This document shows, one piece after another, positions 18,482 to 27,044 of a DNA stretch of 64,000 nucleotides. The DNA is from CAVSEK01 sp963726975 (GTDB lineage: Bacteria > Actinomycetota > Actinomycetes > Mycobacteriales > SCTD01): the NCBI GenBank assembly GCA_963726975.1, contig CAVSEK010000004.1, forward strand, positions 496,001 to 560,000. Direction: 5' to 3'. The position numbers were made by a program, and so were the translations under genes. Numbering within the stretch: position 1 is the first letter of the stretch; the number at the start of each line of letters is the position of its first letter. The notes under the pieces are model-generated. The model saw only the letters and a list, made by a program, of their open reading frames with translations. It was not told the origin of the DNA and did not search any database.

Positions 18482-21400
18482 GTGGGGCTGAAGGACACCT
18501 TCCTCGGCTGGCCGCTCATGCGGCAGCTGACGGGCGAGGACCCGCTGGGACGCGGGGCCGCTGCGCAGTCGGCGCGCTCCGCCGCGACCCAGCCGCGGAC
18601 GAAGACGGCCGACCGGGTCGTGCAGAGCGTCTGCCCGTACTGCGCGGTGGGCTGCGGCCAGAAGGTCTTCGTCAAGGACGAGAAGGTCGTCCAGATCGAG
18701 GGCGACCCCGACTCCCCGATCAGCCGCGGCCGGCTGTGCCCCAAGGGCAGTGCCAGCGAGCAGCTCGTCAACAGCCCGACCCGCGTCACGACGGTGAAGT
18801 ACCGCGCGCCCTACGCCACCGACTTCGTCGACCTCCCGCTCGACCGGGCGATGGAGATGGTCGCCGACCGGGTCAAGGAGTCGCGCGACCGCACCTGGCA
18901 GGACGTCGACGACCAGGGCCGCAAGGTCCGGCGCACCCTCGGCTTCGCCAGCCTGGGCGGAGCGACGCTGGACAACGAGGAGAACTACCTCATCAAGAAG
19001 CTGTTCACCGGTCTGGGCGCCATCCAGGTCGAGAACCAGGCCCGCATATGACACAGCGCCACCGTCCCCGGTCTGGGGACCTCGTTCGGTCGCGGCGGCG
19101 CCACCTCGTTCCTGCAGGACCTGCAGAACGCTGACTGCATCGTCATCCAGGGCTCGAACATGGCCGAGTGCCACCCGGTCGGGTTCCAGTGGGTGATGGA
19201 GGCGAAGGCGCGCGGCGCGAAGGTGATCCACGTCGACCCGCGCTACACGCGCACGTCCGCCGTGGCCGACCAGCACGTGCCCCTGCGGGCCGGCAGCGAC
19301 ATCGCTTTCCTCGGCGGCATCGTCAACTACATCCTGCAGAACGACCTGCACTTCCACGACTACGTCGTCAACTACACCAACGCCCCCACGATCGTCGGGG
19401 AGGACTTCCAGGACACCGACGACCTCGACGGCCTGTTCTCCGGCTACGACCCGGAGACCGGCACCTACGACGCCGAGACCTGGTCGTACGAGGGGCACGG
19501 CGTGCACGCGGCGGCCGGCAACACCCGACGCCCGACGGTGGCCCCCGCGCACGAGGAGCACGACCCGTCCGAGGCCGCCCGCAGGCAGGGCGGCACCCAG
19601 GGCGACGACCAGAGCGGTGCGGACAGCAGCAGCGGCGACGCCGAGTCGTCCTCGGTGAGCGGTGCCGACGGCGGTGAGTCCTCCTCCTCGGAGAAGGACC
19701 GGGCCTCCGGGCACGAGCTCGGCGGCCGGGGGGCCAACCTCGACCACTCGCAGGTCGAGCGCGACGAGACCCTGCAGCACCCGCGGTCGGTCTTCCAGGT
19801 GCTCAAGCGGCACTACTCCCGCTACACGCCGGAGATGGTGGAGCAGGTCTGCGGCGTCCCCGTGGAGCAGTTCCTGCAGGTCTGCCGCGCCGTCACCGAG
19901 AACAGCGGCCGAGAGCGCACCACCGCCTGGGTCTACTCGGTCGGCTGGACCCACCACTCGGTGGGCGTGCAGTACATCCGCGGCTCGGCGATCGTGCAGC
20001 TGCTGCTGGGCAACATGGGCCGGCCGGGCGGCGGCATCCTCGCCCTGCGCGGGCACGCCAGCATCCAGGGCTCGACCGACATCCCGACGCTGTTCAACAT
20101 CCTGCCGGGCTACCTGCCGATGCCGAAGGCGGGCAAGCACGACACCTACGCCGACTACCTGGGCGCGGTCGCGAGCCCGGGCCAGAAGGGCTTCTGGGAG
20201 TCCGCCCCGGCCTACACCGCCAGCCTGCTCAAGAGCTACTGGGGCGACGCGGCGACGCCGGAGAACGACTTCGCCTTCGACTACCTCCCGCGCCTGACCG
20301 GCGACCACGGGACCTACCAGACGGCGTTCGACATGAACGACGGGAAGGTCGACGGCTTCTTCGTCGTCGGGCAGAACCCGGCGGTGGGCTCCGCACACGG
20401 CAAGCTGCAGCGCCTCGGCATGGCGAAGCTCAAGTGGCTCGTCGTGCGCGACCTGCAGCTCATCGAGAGCGCGACCTTCTGGAAGGACGGGCCCGAGATC
20501 GAGTCCGGCGAGCTGAGGACCGAGGAGATCGGGACCGAGGTCTTCTTCTTCCCGGCCGCGACGCACGTGGAGAAGGCCGGCAGCTTCACCCAGACGCAGC
20601 GCCTGCTGCAGTGGCGGCACAAGGCGGTGGAGCCGCCGGGCGACGCCCGCAGCGAGCTGCACTTCTACTACCACCTGGGCCGGCTGCTGCGGGAGCGCTA
20701 CGCGGGCTCGACCGATCCCAAGGACCGGCCGCTGCTCGACCTCACCTGGGACTACCCGCTCGAGGGCCCGCACGACGAGCCCGAGGGCGAGTCCGTGCTG
20801 CAGGAGATCAACGGCCGCCACCTCACGGGGGACAAGGCCGGGCAGTACCTCTCGTCCTTCACCGAGATGAAGGACGACGGGTCGACCTCGGGCGGCTGCT
20901 GGATCTACTGCGGGCTGTACGCCGACGGGGTCAACCAGGTCGCGCGGCGCAAGCCCGGCTCGGAGCAGAGCTGGGTCGCGCCCGAGTGGGGCTGGGCCTG
21001 GCCGATGAACCGCCGCACGCTCTACAACCGCGCCTCGGCCGACCCCGACGGCAAGCCGTGGAGCGAGCGCAAGGCCTACGTCTGGTGGGACGAGGACAAG
21101 GGCGAGTGGACCGGCCACGACGTGCCGGACTTCCCCAAGACCAAGGAGCCGGGCTACCGCCCGGAGCCCGGTACGGGTGGCGCCGCCGGCCTGGCCGGCG
21201 ACGACCCGTTCATCATGCAGGCGGACGGCAAGGGCTGGCTGTACGTGCCGACCGGGCTGCTCGACGGGCCGATGCCGGCGCACTACGAGCCGCACGAGTC
21301 GCCGGTCGACAACCCGCTCTACCGCCAGCAGGCCAACCCGACCCGCCAGGTGTTCAAGCGCAAGGACAACCTGAGCAACCCGTCGGGCGGGGCACCGGGG

Positions 21401-21919
21401 GCCGACGTGTTCCCGTACGTCTTCACGACCTACCGGCTCACCGAGCACCACACCGCGGGCGGGATGAGCCGCTGGCTGCCCTACCTGTCCGAGCTGCAGC
21501 CGGAGTTCTTCTGCGAGATCTCGCCGGAGCTGGCGAAGGAGCGCGGGATCGAGCACCTGGGGTGGGCGACCATCGTCACCGCGCGCACGGCCATCGAGGC
21601 GCGGGTGCTCGTCACCGACCGCGTCGTGCCGCTGCACGTCGGCGGCGGGGTCGTGCACCAGATCGGACTGCCGTACCACTGGGGCGTCGGCGGGGACGCC
21701 ATCGTCAGCGGCGACTCGGCCAACGACCTGTTCGGGCTGGCGCTGGACCCGAACGTGCACATCCAGGAGTCCAAGGTGGCCTCCTGCGACATCCAGCCCG
21801 GCCGGCGACCGCGCGGCCCCGCGCTGCTGCGCTTCGTCGAGGAGTACCGCAGCCGGGCCGGCATCACGGTCGAGACCGGCAACACCAAGATGACGGCTGC
21901 CGCCGAGGGGACCGCGTGA
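18482..21919 (+). CDS. Selenocysteine formate dehydrogenase, catalytic alpha subunit (Sec190)
   Basis: 1145-residue molybdo/tungsto-bis-MGD enzyme oxidising formate to CO2. The TGA at 19049-19051 is read as selenocysteine 190: the same frame gives NQARI-U-HSATVPGLGTSF and onward to 21919, matching the RVUHGPTVA motif of FdnG-type enzymes. A 4Fe-4S site is formed by C51, C54, C58 (CPYCAVGC) and C86 (CPKG). H191 follows Sec as in active enzymes. A Ser/Asp/Glu-rich insert at about 355-418 interrupts the fold. No twin-arginine signal is seen at the N-terminus. The GTG at 18482 has GGAGG 6 nt upstream, and the stop overlaps the beta subunit start by 4 nt. Confidence 0.96.
19049..19086 (+). promoter_or_regulatory. 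UGA(Sec) codon and bacterial SECIS hairpin
   Basis: Directly after the TGA at 19049-19051 a 6-bp stem, GTCCCC at 19064-19069 with GGGGAC at 19075-19080, closes a GGTCT loop (19070-19074). GGUCU is the apical loop bound by SelB in E. coli fdhF, and the distance from UGA to that loop (18 nt) is the same as in fdhF. It lies inside the coding sequence, as bacterial SECIS elements do. Confidence 0.9.
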
Positions 21920-22971
21920 GCACCTCGTACTACGGACCCCTGCCCGACCCCGCCGCCGACGCCGGCTGGGTGGAGGACAAGAAGCCCCGCAAGGGGTTCT
22001 TCACCGACACCTCGATCTGCATCGGGTGCAAGGCCTGCGAGGTCGCCTGCAAGGAGTGGAACGCCGTCCCCGACGACGGGATGCAGTTCCTCGGGTCGTC
22101 CTACGACAACACCGGGGCGCTCGGTGCGAGCACCTGGCGGCACGTGAAGTTCATCGAGCAGCCCAAGCCGCTCGGCGCCCAGCAGGCCGGCATCGAGGGC
22201 ACCCCCGTCGGGCCCGCCGCGACCGACGTGCTCAACCGCACCGCCGACAGCGCGCTGTCCGGCGAGCGGCTCGGCCTGGGCACCGAGATGGCCCAGGTGC
22301 AGCTGACCGGCACCCTGGCGCCGGTCGACCTGGGGATGCCGACGACGACCCTGCCGGGCCAGGCCGACGGGGCTGCCCGCACGGAGTTCCGCTGGCTCAT
22401 GGAGTCCGACGTCTGCAAGCACTGCACGCACGCCGCGTGCCTGGACGTCTGCCCCACCGGCTCGCTGTTCCGCACCGAGTACGGCACCGTCGTCGTGCAG
22501 GACGACATCTGCAACGGCTGCGGGTACTGCGTGCCCGCCTGCCCGTTCGGGGTCATCGACCGCCGGATCGGCGAGAAGGGCGTGACGCCCAACGTCGGCA
22601 TCGCGCAGAAGTGCACGCTCTGCTACGACCGGATCGGCGACGGGCTGCAGCCGGCCTGCGCCACCGCGTGCCCCACCCAGTCCATCCAGTACGGCGACGT
22701 CGACGAGCTGCGCGAGCGGGCCCAGGAGCGGGTCGACGCGCTGCACGAGGCCGGGGTGCACGACGCCCGGCTCTACGGCGAGAGCTCCCACGACGGCGTC
22801 GGCGGGCTCGGCGCGTTCTTCCTGCTGCTCGACGAGCCGGAGGTCTACGGCCTGCCGCCGGACCCGGTCGTCACCACCAAGGACCTGCCGACGATGTGGA
22901 GGAAGGCCGCGCTCGCCGCCGTGGGCATGCTCGCCGGCGCCGTCGCCGTCTTCGCGGGGAGCCGGCCGTGA
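21916..22971 (+). CDS. Formate dehydrogenase FeS (beta) subunit
   Basis: 351-residue electron-transfer subunit with four 4Fe-4S sites. Cysteine groups are C35/C38/C41/C45 (CIGCKACEVAC), CKHCTHAACLDVC, CNGCGYCVPACPFG and CTLCYDRI with PACATACP. An insert of about 90 residues lies between the first and second groups (EGTPVGPAATDVLNRTADSA region). A C-terminal hydrophobic helix, near residues 330-348, resembles the membrane anchor of FdnH. It overlaps fdhA by GTGA and the NrfD-like gene by GTGA, so the three subunits are translationally coupled. Confidence 0.94.
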   Translation: MSTSYYGPLPDPAADAGWVEDKKPRKGFFTDTSICIGCKACEVACKEWNAVPDDGMQFLGSSYDNTGALGASTWRHVKFIEQPKPLGAQQAGIEGTPVGPAATDVLNRTADSALSGERLGLGTEMAQVQLTGTLAPVDLGMPTTTLPGQADGAARTEFRWLMESDVCKHCTHAACLDVCPTGSLFRTEYGTVVVQDDICNGCGYCVPACPFGVIDRRIGEKGVTPNVGIAQKCTLCYDRIGDGLQPACATACPTQSIQYGDVDELRERAQERVDALHEAGVHDARLYGESSHDGVGGLGAFFLLLDEPEVYGLPPDPVVTTKDLPTMWRKAALAAVGMLAGAVAVFAGSRP

Positions 22972-24074
22972 CCTCCCCCCAGGAGTCCAGCAGCGCCCAG
23001 CGGGCGACCGGCACCGGCGGCCCCAACACGGTCACCCGCACCGGTCCGGCCGCGCCGCGCGGCGCCGAGCAGGCCGTGCCCGGGCAGGCCGGTGGGCGCA
23101 CGCCCGGGCGGCGCAAGAAGGGCGACAAGAACGCCGTCGTGCCCGACGCGGAGTTCACCTCCTACTACGGCCGCCCGATCCTCAAGGCCAGCCCGTGGGA
23201 GAAGGACATCCCGCTCTACCTGTTCCTCGGCGGCCTGGCCGCCGGCTCGTCGCTGCTCGGGGCCGGCGCCGACCTGTCGGACCGGCCCGCGCTGCGCCGC
23301 ACCGGCCGGCTCGGCGGCATGGTCGGCATCCTCATCAGCTTCGCCGCGCTCGTGCACGACCTCGGCCGCCCGACCCGTTTCGTCAACATGCTGCGGGTCG
23401 CCAAGCCGACGTCGCCGATGAGCGTCGGCACCTGGATCCTCACGGTCTACGGCCCGCTCGCCGGGCTCGCGGGCGCAGCCGAGCTGCGCGGCCTGCTGCC
23501 CCGCAAGCTGTCGTGGGCCGCTCGCCTGCTCGGCCTGGGCGCCCGGCCGGCCGGGCTCGTGGCCGCCGTCGTCGCCCCCGCGGTCGCCTCCTACACCGCC
23601 GTGCTGCTGTCGGACACCGCCACGCCGACGTGGCACGACGCGCACGAGCACCTGCCCTTCGTCTTCGTCGGCTCGGCGGCCGGCGCGGCCGGCGGGCTGG
23701 GCATGATCGGCAGCCCGGTCGAGCAGGCCGGTCCGGCCCGCCGGCTCGCCGTCGGCGGCGCCCTGCTCGAGCTCGCGGTGGAGCACAAGATGGAGCAGGC
23801 CATGGGCCTGACCGCGGAGCCGCTGCACGAGGGCACGCCCGGTCGGCTCATGCGGGCCAGCAAGGTGCTGACGATGGCCGGCGCCGCGGGCACGCTCCTG
23901 GTGGGCCGGCGCAGCCGGCTCGGCGCCGCGGCCTCCGGCCTGGCGCTGCTCGCGGGGTCGGCCTGCCTGCGCTTCGGCGTCTTCGAGGCCGGCCAGGACT
24001 CCGCGCGCGACCCCAAGTACACCGTCGTCCCGCAGCGCGAGCGGATCGCCGCCCGGGGGGCCACCCGCGCCTGA
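22968..24074 (+). CDS. NrfD/PsrC-like membrane subunit of formate dehydrogenase
   Basis: 368-residue integral membrane protein of the NrfD family, the quinone-interacting partner of FeS subunits. Residues 1-60 are polar and proline/glycine-rich; helices start at IPLYLFLGGLAAGSSLLGAG, followed by the conserved acidic/basic cluster HDLGRPTRFVNMLRVAKPTSPMS in outline, and about seven further hydrophobic segments to 340. It replaces the cytochrome-b gamma subunit (FdnI) of enterobacterial enzymes. GTGA overlap with the FeS gene supports a stable complex. The stop codon lies in the first unit of an 11-bp repeat array. Confidence 0.9.
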   Translation: MTSPQESSSAQRATGTGGPNTVTRTGPAAPRGAEQAVPGQAGGRTPGRRKKGDKNAVVPDAEFTSYYGRPILKASPWEKDIPLYLFLGGLAAGSSLLGAGADLSDRPALRRTGRLGGMVGILISFAALVHDLGRPTRFVNMLRVAKPTSPMSVGTWILTVYGPLAGLAGAAELRGLLPRKLSWAARLLGLGARPAGLVAAVVAPAVASYTAVLLSDTATPTWHDAHEHLPFVFVGSAAGAAGGLGMIGSPVEQAGPARRLAVGGALLELAVEHKMEQAMGLTAEPLHEGTPGRLMRASKVLTMAGAAGTLLVGRRSRLGAAASGLALLAGSACLRFGVFEAGQDSARDPKYTVVPQRERIAARGATRA

Positions 24075-24134
24075 CGGTGCCCTGACAGTGCCCTGACAGT
24101 GCCCTGACAGTGCCCTGACGGTGCCCTGACAGTG
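24069..24134 (+). repeat. Six tandem 11-bp repeats (CCCTGACAGTG)
   Basis: Six head-to-tail copies with units starting at 24069, 24080, 24091, 24102, 24113 and 24124; copies 1 and 5 have GG instead of AG and copy 1 starts GC. The first unit contains the NrfD-like gene's stop codon. Because 11 is not a multiple of 3, each reading frame meets a TGA. The role is unknown; the array precedes the focA leader, which also has two perfect short hairpins (24171-24184 and 24182-24198). Confidence 0.9.
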
Positions 24135-24221
24135 TGACGTGCGCCTCCAGCGGGCACGACGCGAGCGGTCCCCCTGTCCAGGGGCCGACGATCGGCCCGT
24201 CCGGGCCGGGAGGAGCCGCAC

Positions 24222-25109
24222 ATGTCGTACAAGACCCCGCAGGAGGCCAGCGCGTCCGCCGTGGTCGCCGGCGTCCGCAAGGCCAACATGAGCTGGGACC
24301 GCGCCCTCGTGGGCGGCTTCCTCGCCGGCGCCTACATCGCCTTCGGCAGCCTGCTGGCGATCGCGGTCTCGTCGGGCCTGGACCCCAAGACGTGGGGCAC
24401 GCTGCCGACCCTGTTCACCGGAGCGGTCTTCGCCCTGGGCCTCATCCTCGTCGTCGTCGCGGGCGCCGAGCTGCTCACCGGCAACATGGCACTGCTGCCC
24501 ATCGCGCTGCTCCGGCGCAAGATCACGCTCAGCCAGCTGGGCATCAACTGGGGCCTGGTGCTCGTCGGCAACCTGCTCGGCTCGCTGTTCGTGGCCTACT
24601 TCCTCGCCTACAAGACCGGCGTCATCGGCGCGACCTCCGAGGTCGCCGGCAGCGCGGGGCTGGAGCACACGCGGGCCGTGGCCATCGCCACCGGCAAGGC
24701 GCTCACCGAGACCGACACCCAGATGTTCCTGCGGGCCATCGGCTGCAACTGGCTGGTCTGCCTCGCCGTGTGGATGAGCCTGTCCGCCGAGGACATCGGC
24801 GGCAAGATCCTCGCGATCTTCTTCCCGATCACCGGCTTCGTCGCCATGGGCTTCGACCACGTCGTGGCCAACATGTTCTTCCTGCCGCTGGGCCACTTCA
24901 TCGGTACGCCGGGCCTGGGCTGGGGCGACGTCGTCAACAACCTGGTCTGGGCGTTCCTCGGCAACACCATCGGGGCGGCCGTCTTCGTCGCCGGGCTCTA
25001 CTGGTTCATCCACCTGCGCGGCACGGCCGACCAGGAGGGGCAGGAGAAGGCCCCGGCCGGCACGACCGCCGCGGCGAACGGTCGCGCGAAGGCCGGCGCG
25101 AGCCGCTAG
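24222..25109 (+). CDS. focA: Formate/nitrite transporter (FocA-like channel)
   Basis: 295-residue pentameric FNT channel with six helices. Family motifs are GGFLAGAYIAFGSLLA in helix 1, GAELLTGNMALLPIALL before the omega loop, NWGLVLVGNLLGSLF, GCNWLVCLAVWMS with the second signature, and FDHVVANMFFLPLG carrying the gating histidine region. The last 30 residues are polar. The ATG has GGGAGGAG 6 nt upstream. It is immediately downstream of the formate dehydrogenase genes, so formate rather than nitrite is the likely substrate; the direction of transport is not decidable from sequence. Confidence 0.92.
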   Translation: MSYKTPQEASASAVVAGVRKANMSWDRALVGGFLAGAYIAFGSLLAIAVSSGLDPKTWGTLPTLFTGAVFALGLILVVVAGAELLTGNMALLPIALLRRKITLSQLGINWGLVLVGNLLGSLFVAYFLAYKTGVIGATSEVAGSAGLEHTRAVAIATGKALTETDTQMFLRAIGCNWLVCLAVWMSLSAEDIGGKILAIFFPITGFVAMGFDHVVANMFFLPLGHFIGTPGLGWGDVVNNLVWAFLGNTIGAAVFVAGLYWFIHLRGTADQEGQEKAPAGTTAAANGRAKAGASR

Positions 25110-25123
25110 TCGACGACCGGTCC

Positions 25124-25172
25124 GGCGCGGGCCCGGGACCCTGCTCAGCGCAGCGGGTCCCGGGCCCGCGCC
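25124..25172. terminator. Long hairpin between focA and mobA
   Basis: A perfect 18-bp stem, with arms at 25124-25141 and 25155-25172 (left arm begins GGCGCGGGCCCGGG), and a 13-nt loop. It lies between convergent genes and its right arm includes the last codons of mobA, so it can terminate both transcripts. Confidence 0.8.
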
Positions 25173-25843
25173 GCGTCGTAGGCCTGAGGGGTGTCGACGC
25201 TCTCCGGCGAGCGCAGCCGGGGGTCGGCGGCGGCCAGCGCCGGGTCGAGCAGCAGCTCCGCGTCGTCGACCCGCCGGGTGCGCGCGGTGTCGGCGAGCGC
25301 GACCGCCCGCCGCTGGCCCTGCGCCACGAGCTCGGCGCACCGGTCGGCGAGCCAGGTGCCGTACGCCGCGGCCAGCGGCTGGTGGTGCCCGCGGACCACC
25401 GGCAGGACGACGTCGAGGTCGCCGTCGAGGTCGCCGTCGAGGTCGCTGTCGAGGTCGCTGTCGAGGTCGCTGTCGGGGTCGCCGTCGAGCAGCGCCAGCA
25501 GGCGGGCGGCGTAGGCCGGGACGAGGTGCGGCAGGTCGGTGGCGCAGACGACGACGCGGGCCGTCCCCGCGTCGCGGGCCGCCGCCAGGCCCACCGCCAG
25601 GCCCTGCAGCGGCCCCCGGCCCTCGACCGGGTCCGCGACGACCGTCGCGGGCAGCGGCGGCAGCTCCTGACCGGGAGCCACCACCACGACGACCGGGCCG
25701 GTGGTGGCCAGGACCTGCACGACGTGCTCGACGAGGGTGGCGCCGCGCCAGGCCAGCAGCGCCTTGGACCGGCCCATCCGCGAGGACCGGCCGCCGGCGA
25801 GCACGACGCCGCCGGAGGGGGCGGGTGCGGGACCGCGCGACAC
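25145..25843 (-). CDS. mobA: Molybdenum cofactor guanylyltransferase-like protein (MobA)
   Basis: 232-residue nucleotidyltransferase of the MobA family that adds GMP to molybdopterin to make MGD, the cofactor of the formate dehydrogenase 1 kb away. The signature VVLAGGRSSRMGRSK lies at residues 13-27, DPVEGRGPLQGLAVGL follows, then CATDLPHL with the metal-binding aspartate. An acidic repeat (D-L-D-S/G) splits the domain near residue 125-148 and is encoded by 12-bp DNA repeats. The GTG at 25843 follows TAGCGT by 7 nt. A MobA-like or CoxI/XdhC-associated MocA role cannot be excluded, but the context fits bis-MGD. Confidence 0.8.
   Translation of the reverse strand: MSRGPAPAPSGGVVLAGGRSSRMGRSKALLAWRGATLVEHVVQVLATTGPVVVVVAPGQELPPLPATVVADPVEGRGPLQGLAVGLAAARDAGTARVVVCATDLPHLVPAYAARLLALLDGDPDSDLDSDLDSDLDGDLDGDLDVVLPVVRGHHQPLAAAYGTWLADRCAELVAQGQRRAVALADTARTRRVDDAELLLDPALAAADPRLRSPESVDTPQAYDAARARDPLR
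25411..25482 (+). repeat. Six 12-bp repeats inside mobA
   Basis: Six copies of (C/T)GTCGAGGTCGC, in register with the codons, encode alternating DLDS/DLDG on the minus strand. Copies 4-6 begin with T rather than C and copy 6 has one G substitution, so the array has diverged slightly. Being a multiple of three, copy-number change would lengthen or shorten the acidic loop without breaking the frame. Confidence 0.9.
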
Positions 25844-25850
25844 CTGCCGC

Positions 25851-25856
25851 ACGCTA
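25851..25856 (-). promoter_or_regulatory. Putative -10 element (TAGCGT) of mobA, leaderless
   Basis: On the minus strand TAGCGT is followed by 7 nt and then the mobA GTG. No Shine-Dalgarno sequence is present, so a leaderless transcript is likely; this sets the start. Confidence 0.55.
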
Positions 25857-25919
25857 CGGGGGTTGAGCCGCGGCCGCGCGGAGCAGGACCGGAGCGGCCA
25901 CGACGACGGGAGGACGAGG

Positions 25920-26573
25920 GTGGGCACCACGCCGAGCCGGGGACCGGCGACGCGGTCGACGGCGCGCGACGCGCTCCTGCTCGCGCTCGCGGTCGCCGCG
26001 GTCGCCGCGCTCGTGCTGCGGCGCCGCTCCCGCGCTGCCGAGCCGGCCGGGCCGCCGGCGACGCAGGGGCAGCCGTCGCTGCCGGACCCGTGGGCGGACG
26101 CGCCCCGCGACCAGCGCTCCCCCCGGGGTGACCCGCCGCCCGCTGGAGACGCTGCCGAGGCGGGTCCCCGACCCGCGGTGCTCCCCGGCCGGCCGCGGCT
26201 GGTCGCGGTCGCCGGCGGCACCCTGCCGCACGGCAGCTCGACGCTGCCGCCGGAGGTGGAGCTGCGGGCGGGCCGGCAGGTGGTGGGCCGCGACCGCGAG
26301 ACCGACATCCGGCTGCCGCACGCGAGCGTCTCGCCGCGCCACGTCGCGCTCGACGCCGGCGAGGACGGGACCGTCCGGCTGCACGACCTCGGTTCGCTGA
26401 ACGGCACCCTCGTCGACGGGGTGCCCCGGGCCACGGCCGCCCTCACCGACGGCAACCGGATCACCCTCGGCGAGGCGCAGCTGGTCTTCCACAGCGACCC
26501 GGAGACCGACGACGGAGGTCGCCAGGGCGGCGAGCTCGGCGAGCACGGCGTCGGCGACGGGCGGGGGATGTAG
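25920..26573 (+). CDS. FHA-domain membrane protein
   Basis: 217 residues: an N-terminal hydrophobic helix (ALLLALAVAAVAALVL, about 15-31), a proline-rich linker to residue 110, and a forkhead-associated domain near 120-200. The phosphothreonine-binding signature is intact: VVGRDRETDIRLP, SVSPRHVALD and LGSLNGTLVDG. FHA proteins read Ser/Thr kinase output; no kinase is nearby. The GTG at 25920 is preferred because GGGAGGACGAGG precedes it, and longer readings overlap mobA's promoter. With one N-terminal helix the FHA domain could face either side; inside is expected. Confidence 0.85.
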   Translation: MGTTPSRGPATRSTARDALLLALAVAAVAALVLRRRSRAAEPAGPPATQGQPSLPDPWADAPRDQRSPRGDPPPAGDAAEAGPRPAVLPGRPRLVAVAGGTLPHGSSTLPPEVELRAGRQVVGRDRETDIRLPHASVSPRHVALDAGEDGTVRLHDLGSLNGTLVDGVPRATAALTDGNRITLGEAQLVFHSDPETDDGGRQGGELGEHGVGDGRGM

Positions 26574-26588
26574 CCCCCGCCGTACGCC

Positions 26589-26951
26589 TCAGGCGTGGCC
26601 GGTCGGCGAGTCCGTGACCGAGACGTCCTGCAGGATGCGCGAGCGCAGGCCGAGGACCGCACCGGCGACGCCCAGCACGACCGCGACCGCGACCGGCCAC
26701 CACCGCGCCACCAGCACCGCGAGGCCGAGGACGACGGCCGCGACGACGAGCAGCGCCACCGACAGCCAGATCAGCCGGCGCTGACCGGCCGACGGGCGGC
26801 TGGCGCCCTGCTCCTCGCGCCGGGCGTACGGCCGCTCCTGCGTGCCCGGTGGCCACAGCTCCGGCCGCGGCAGCGACCCCGGCACGGGACGGGTCGCCCC
26901 CGGCTCGCCGCTGTCGGGCAGGGGCCCGCCGGGCCGGTCCTCGTCCACCAC
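26589..26951 (-). CDS. Small membrane protein, proline-rich N-terminus
   Basis: 120 residues. The first 60 are disordered and proline/arginine-rich; two adjacent hydrophobic helices follow (LIWLSVALLVVAAVVLGLAVLVA and WPVAVAVVLGVAGAVLGL), and the short tail ends DVSVTDSPTGHA. A DUF3099/DUF3040-like layout is possible but I cannot name it. The GTG at 26951 is the first of two in tandem and has AGGAGGG 7 nt upstream. It lies just downstream of selD on the same strand, with 93 nt between, and may be its cotranscript. Confidence 0.65.
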   Translation of the reverse strand: MVDEDRPGGPLPDSGEPGATRPVPGSLPRPELWPPGTQERPYARREEQGASRPSAGQRRLIWLSVALLVVAAVVLGLAVLVARWWPVAVAVVLGVAGAVLGLRSRILQDVSVTDSPTGHA

Positions 26952-27044
26952 GTCGCTGCCCTCCTGCGTGCGGTCGTCCGCCGTCCTGGGGAGGAGTCCC
27001 CGCACCGGCCGGCCGGCACACCCCGCGGGCCGCACCGTCAGGTC

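Noticed and set aside
19049..19051. In-frame TGA in fdhA as a nonsense or frame error
   Set aside because: Frame is the same on both sides, the context RI-U-HS matches known FDH active sites, and a SECIS plus all sel genes are present.
18467..21760. 1097-codon minus-strand reading frame opposite fdhA
   Set aside because: Antisense shadow; composition and lack of motifs show it is not a gene.
24069..24134. 11-bp repeats as a CRISPR array
   Set aside because: Units are contiguous with no spacers and are far too short.
25124..25172. Long GC hairpin as an attachment site or inverted repeat of a mobile element
   Set aside because: No transposase or direct repeats nearby; position between convergent genes fits a terminator.
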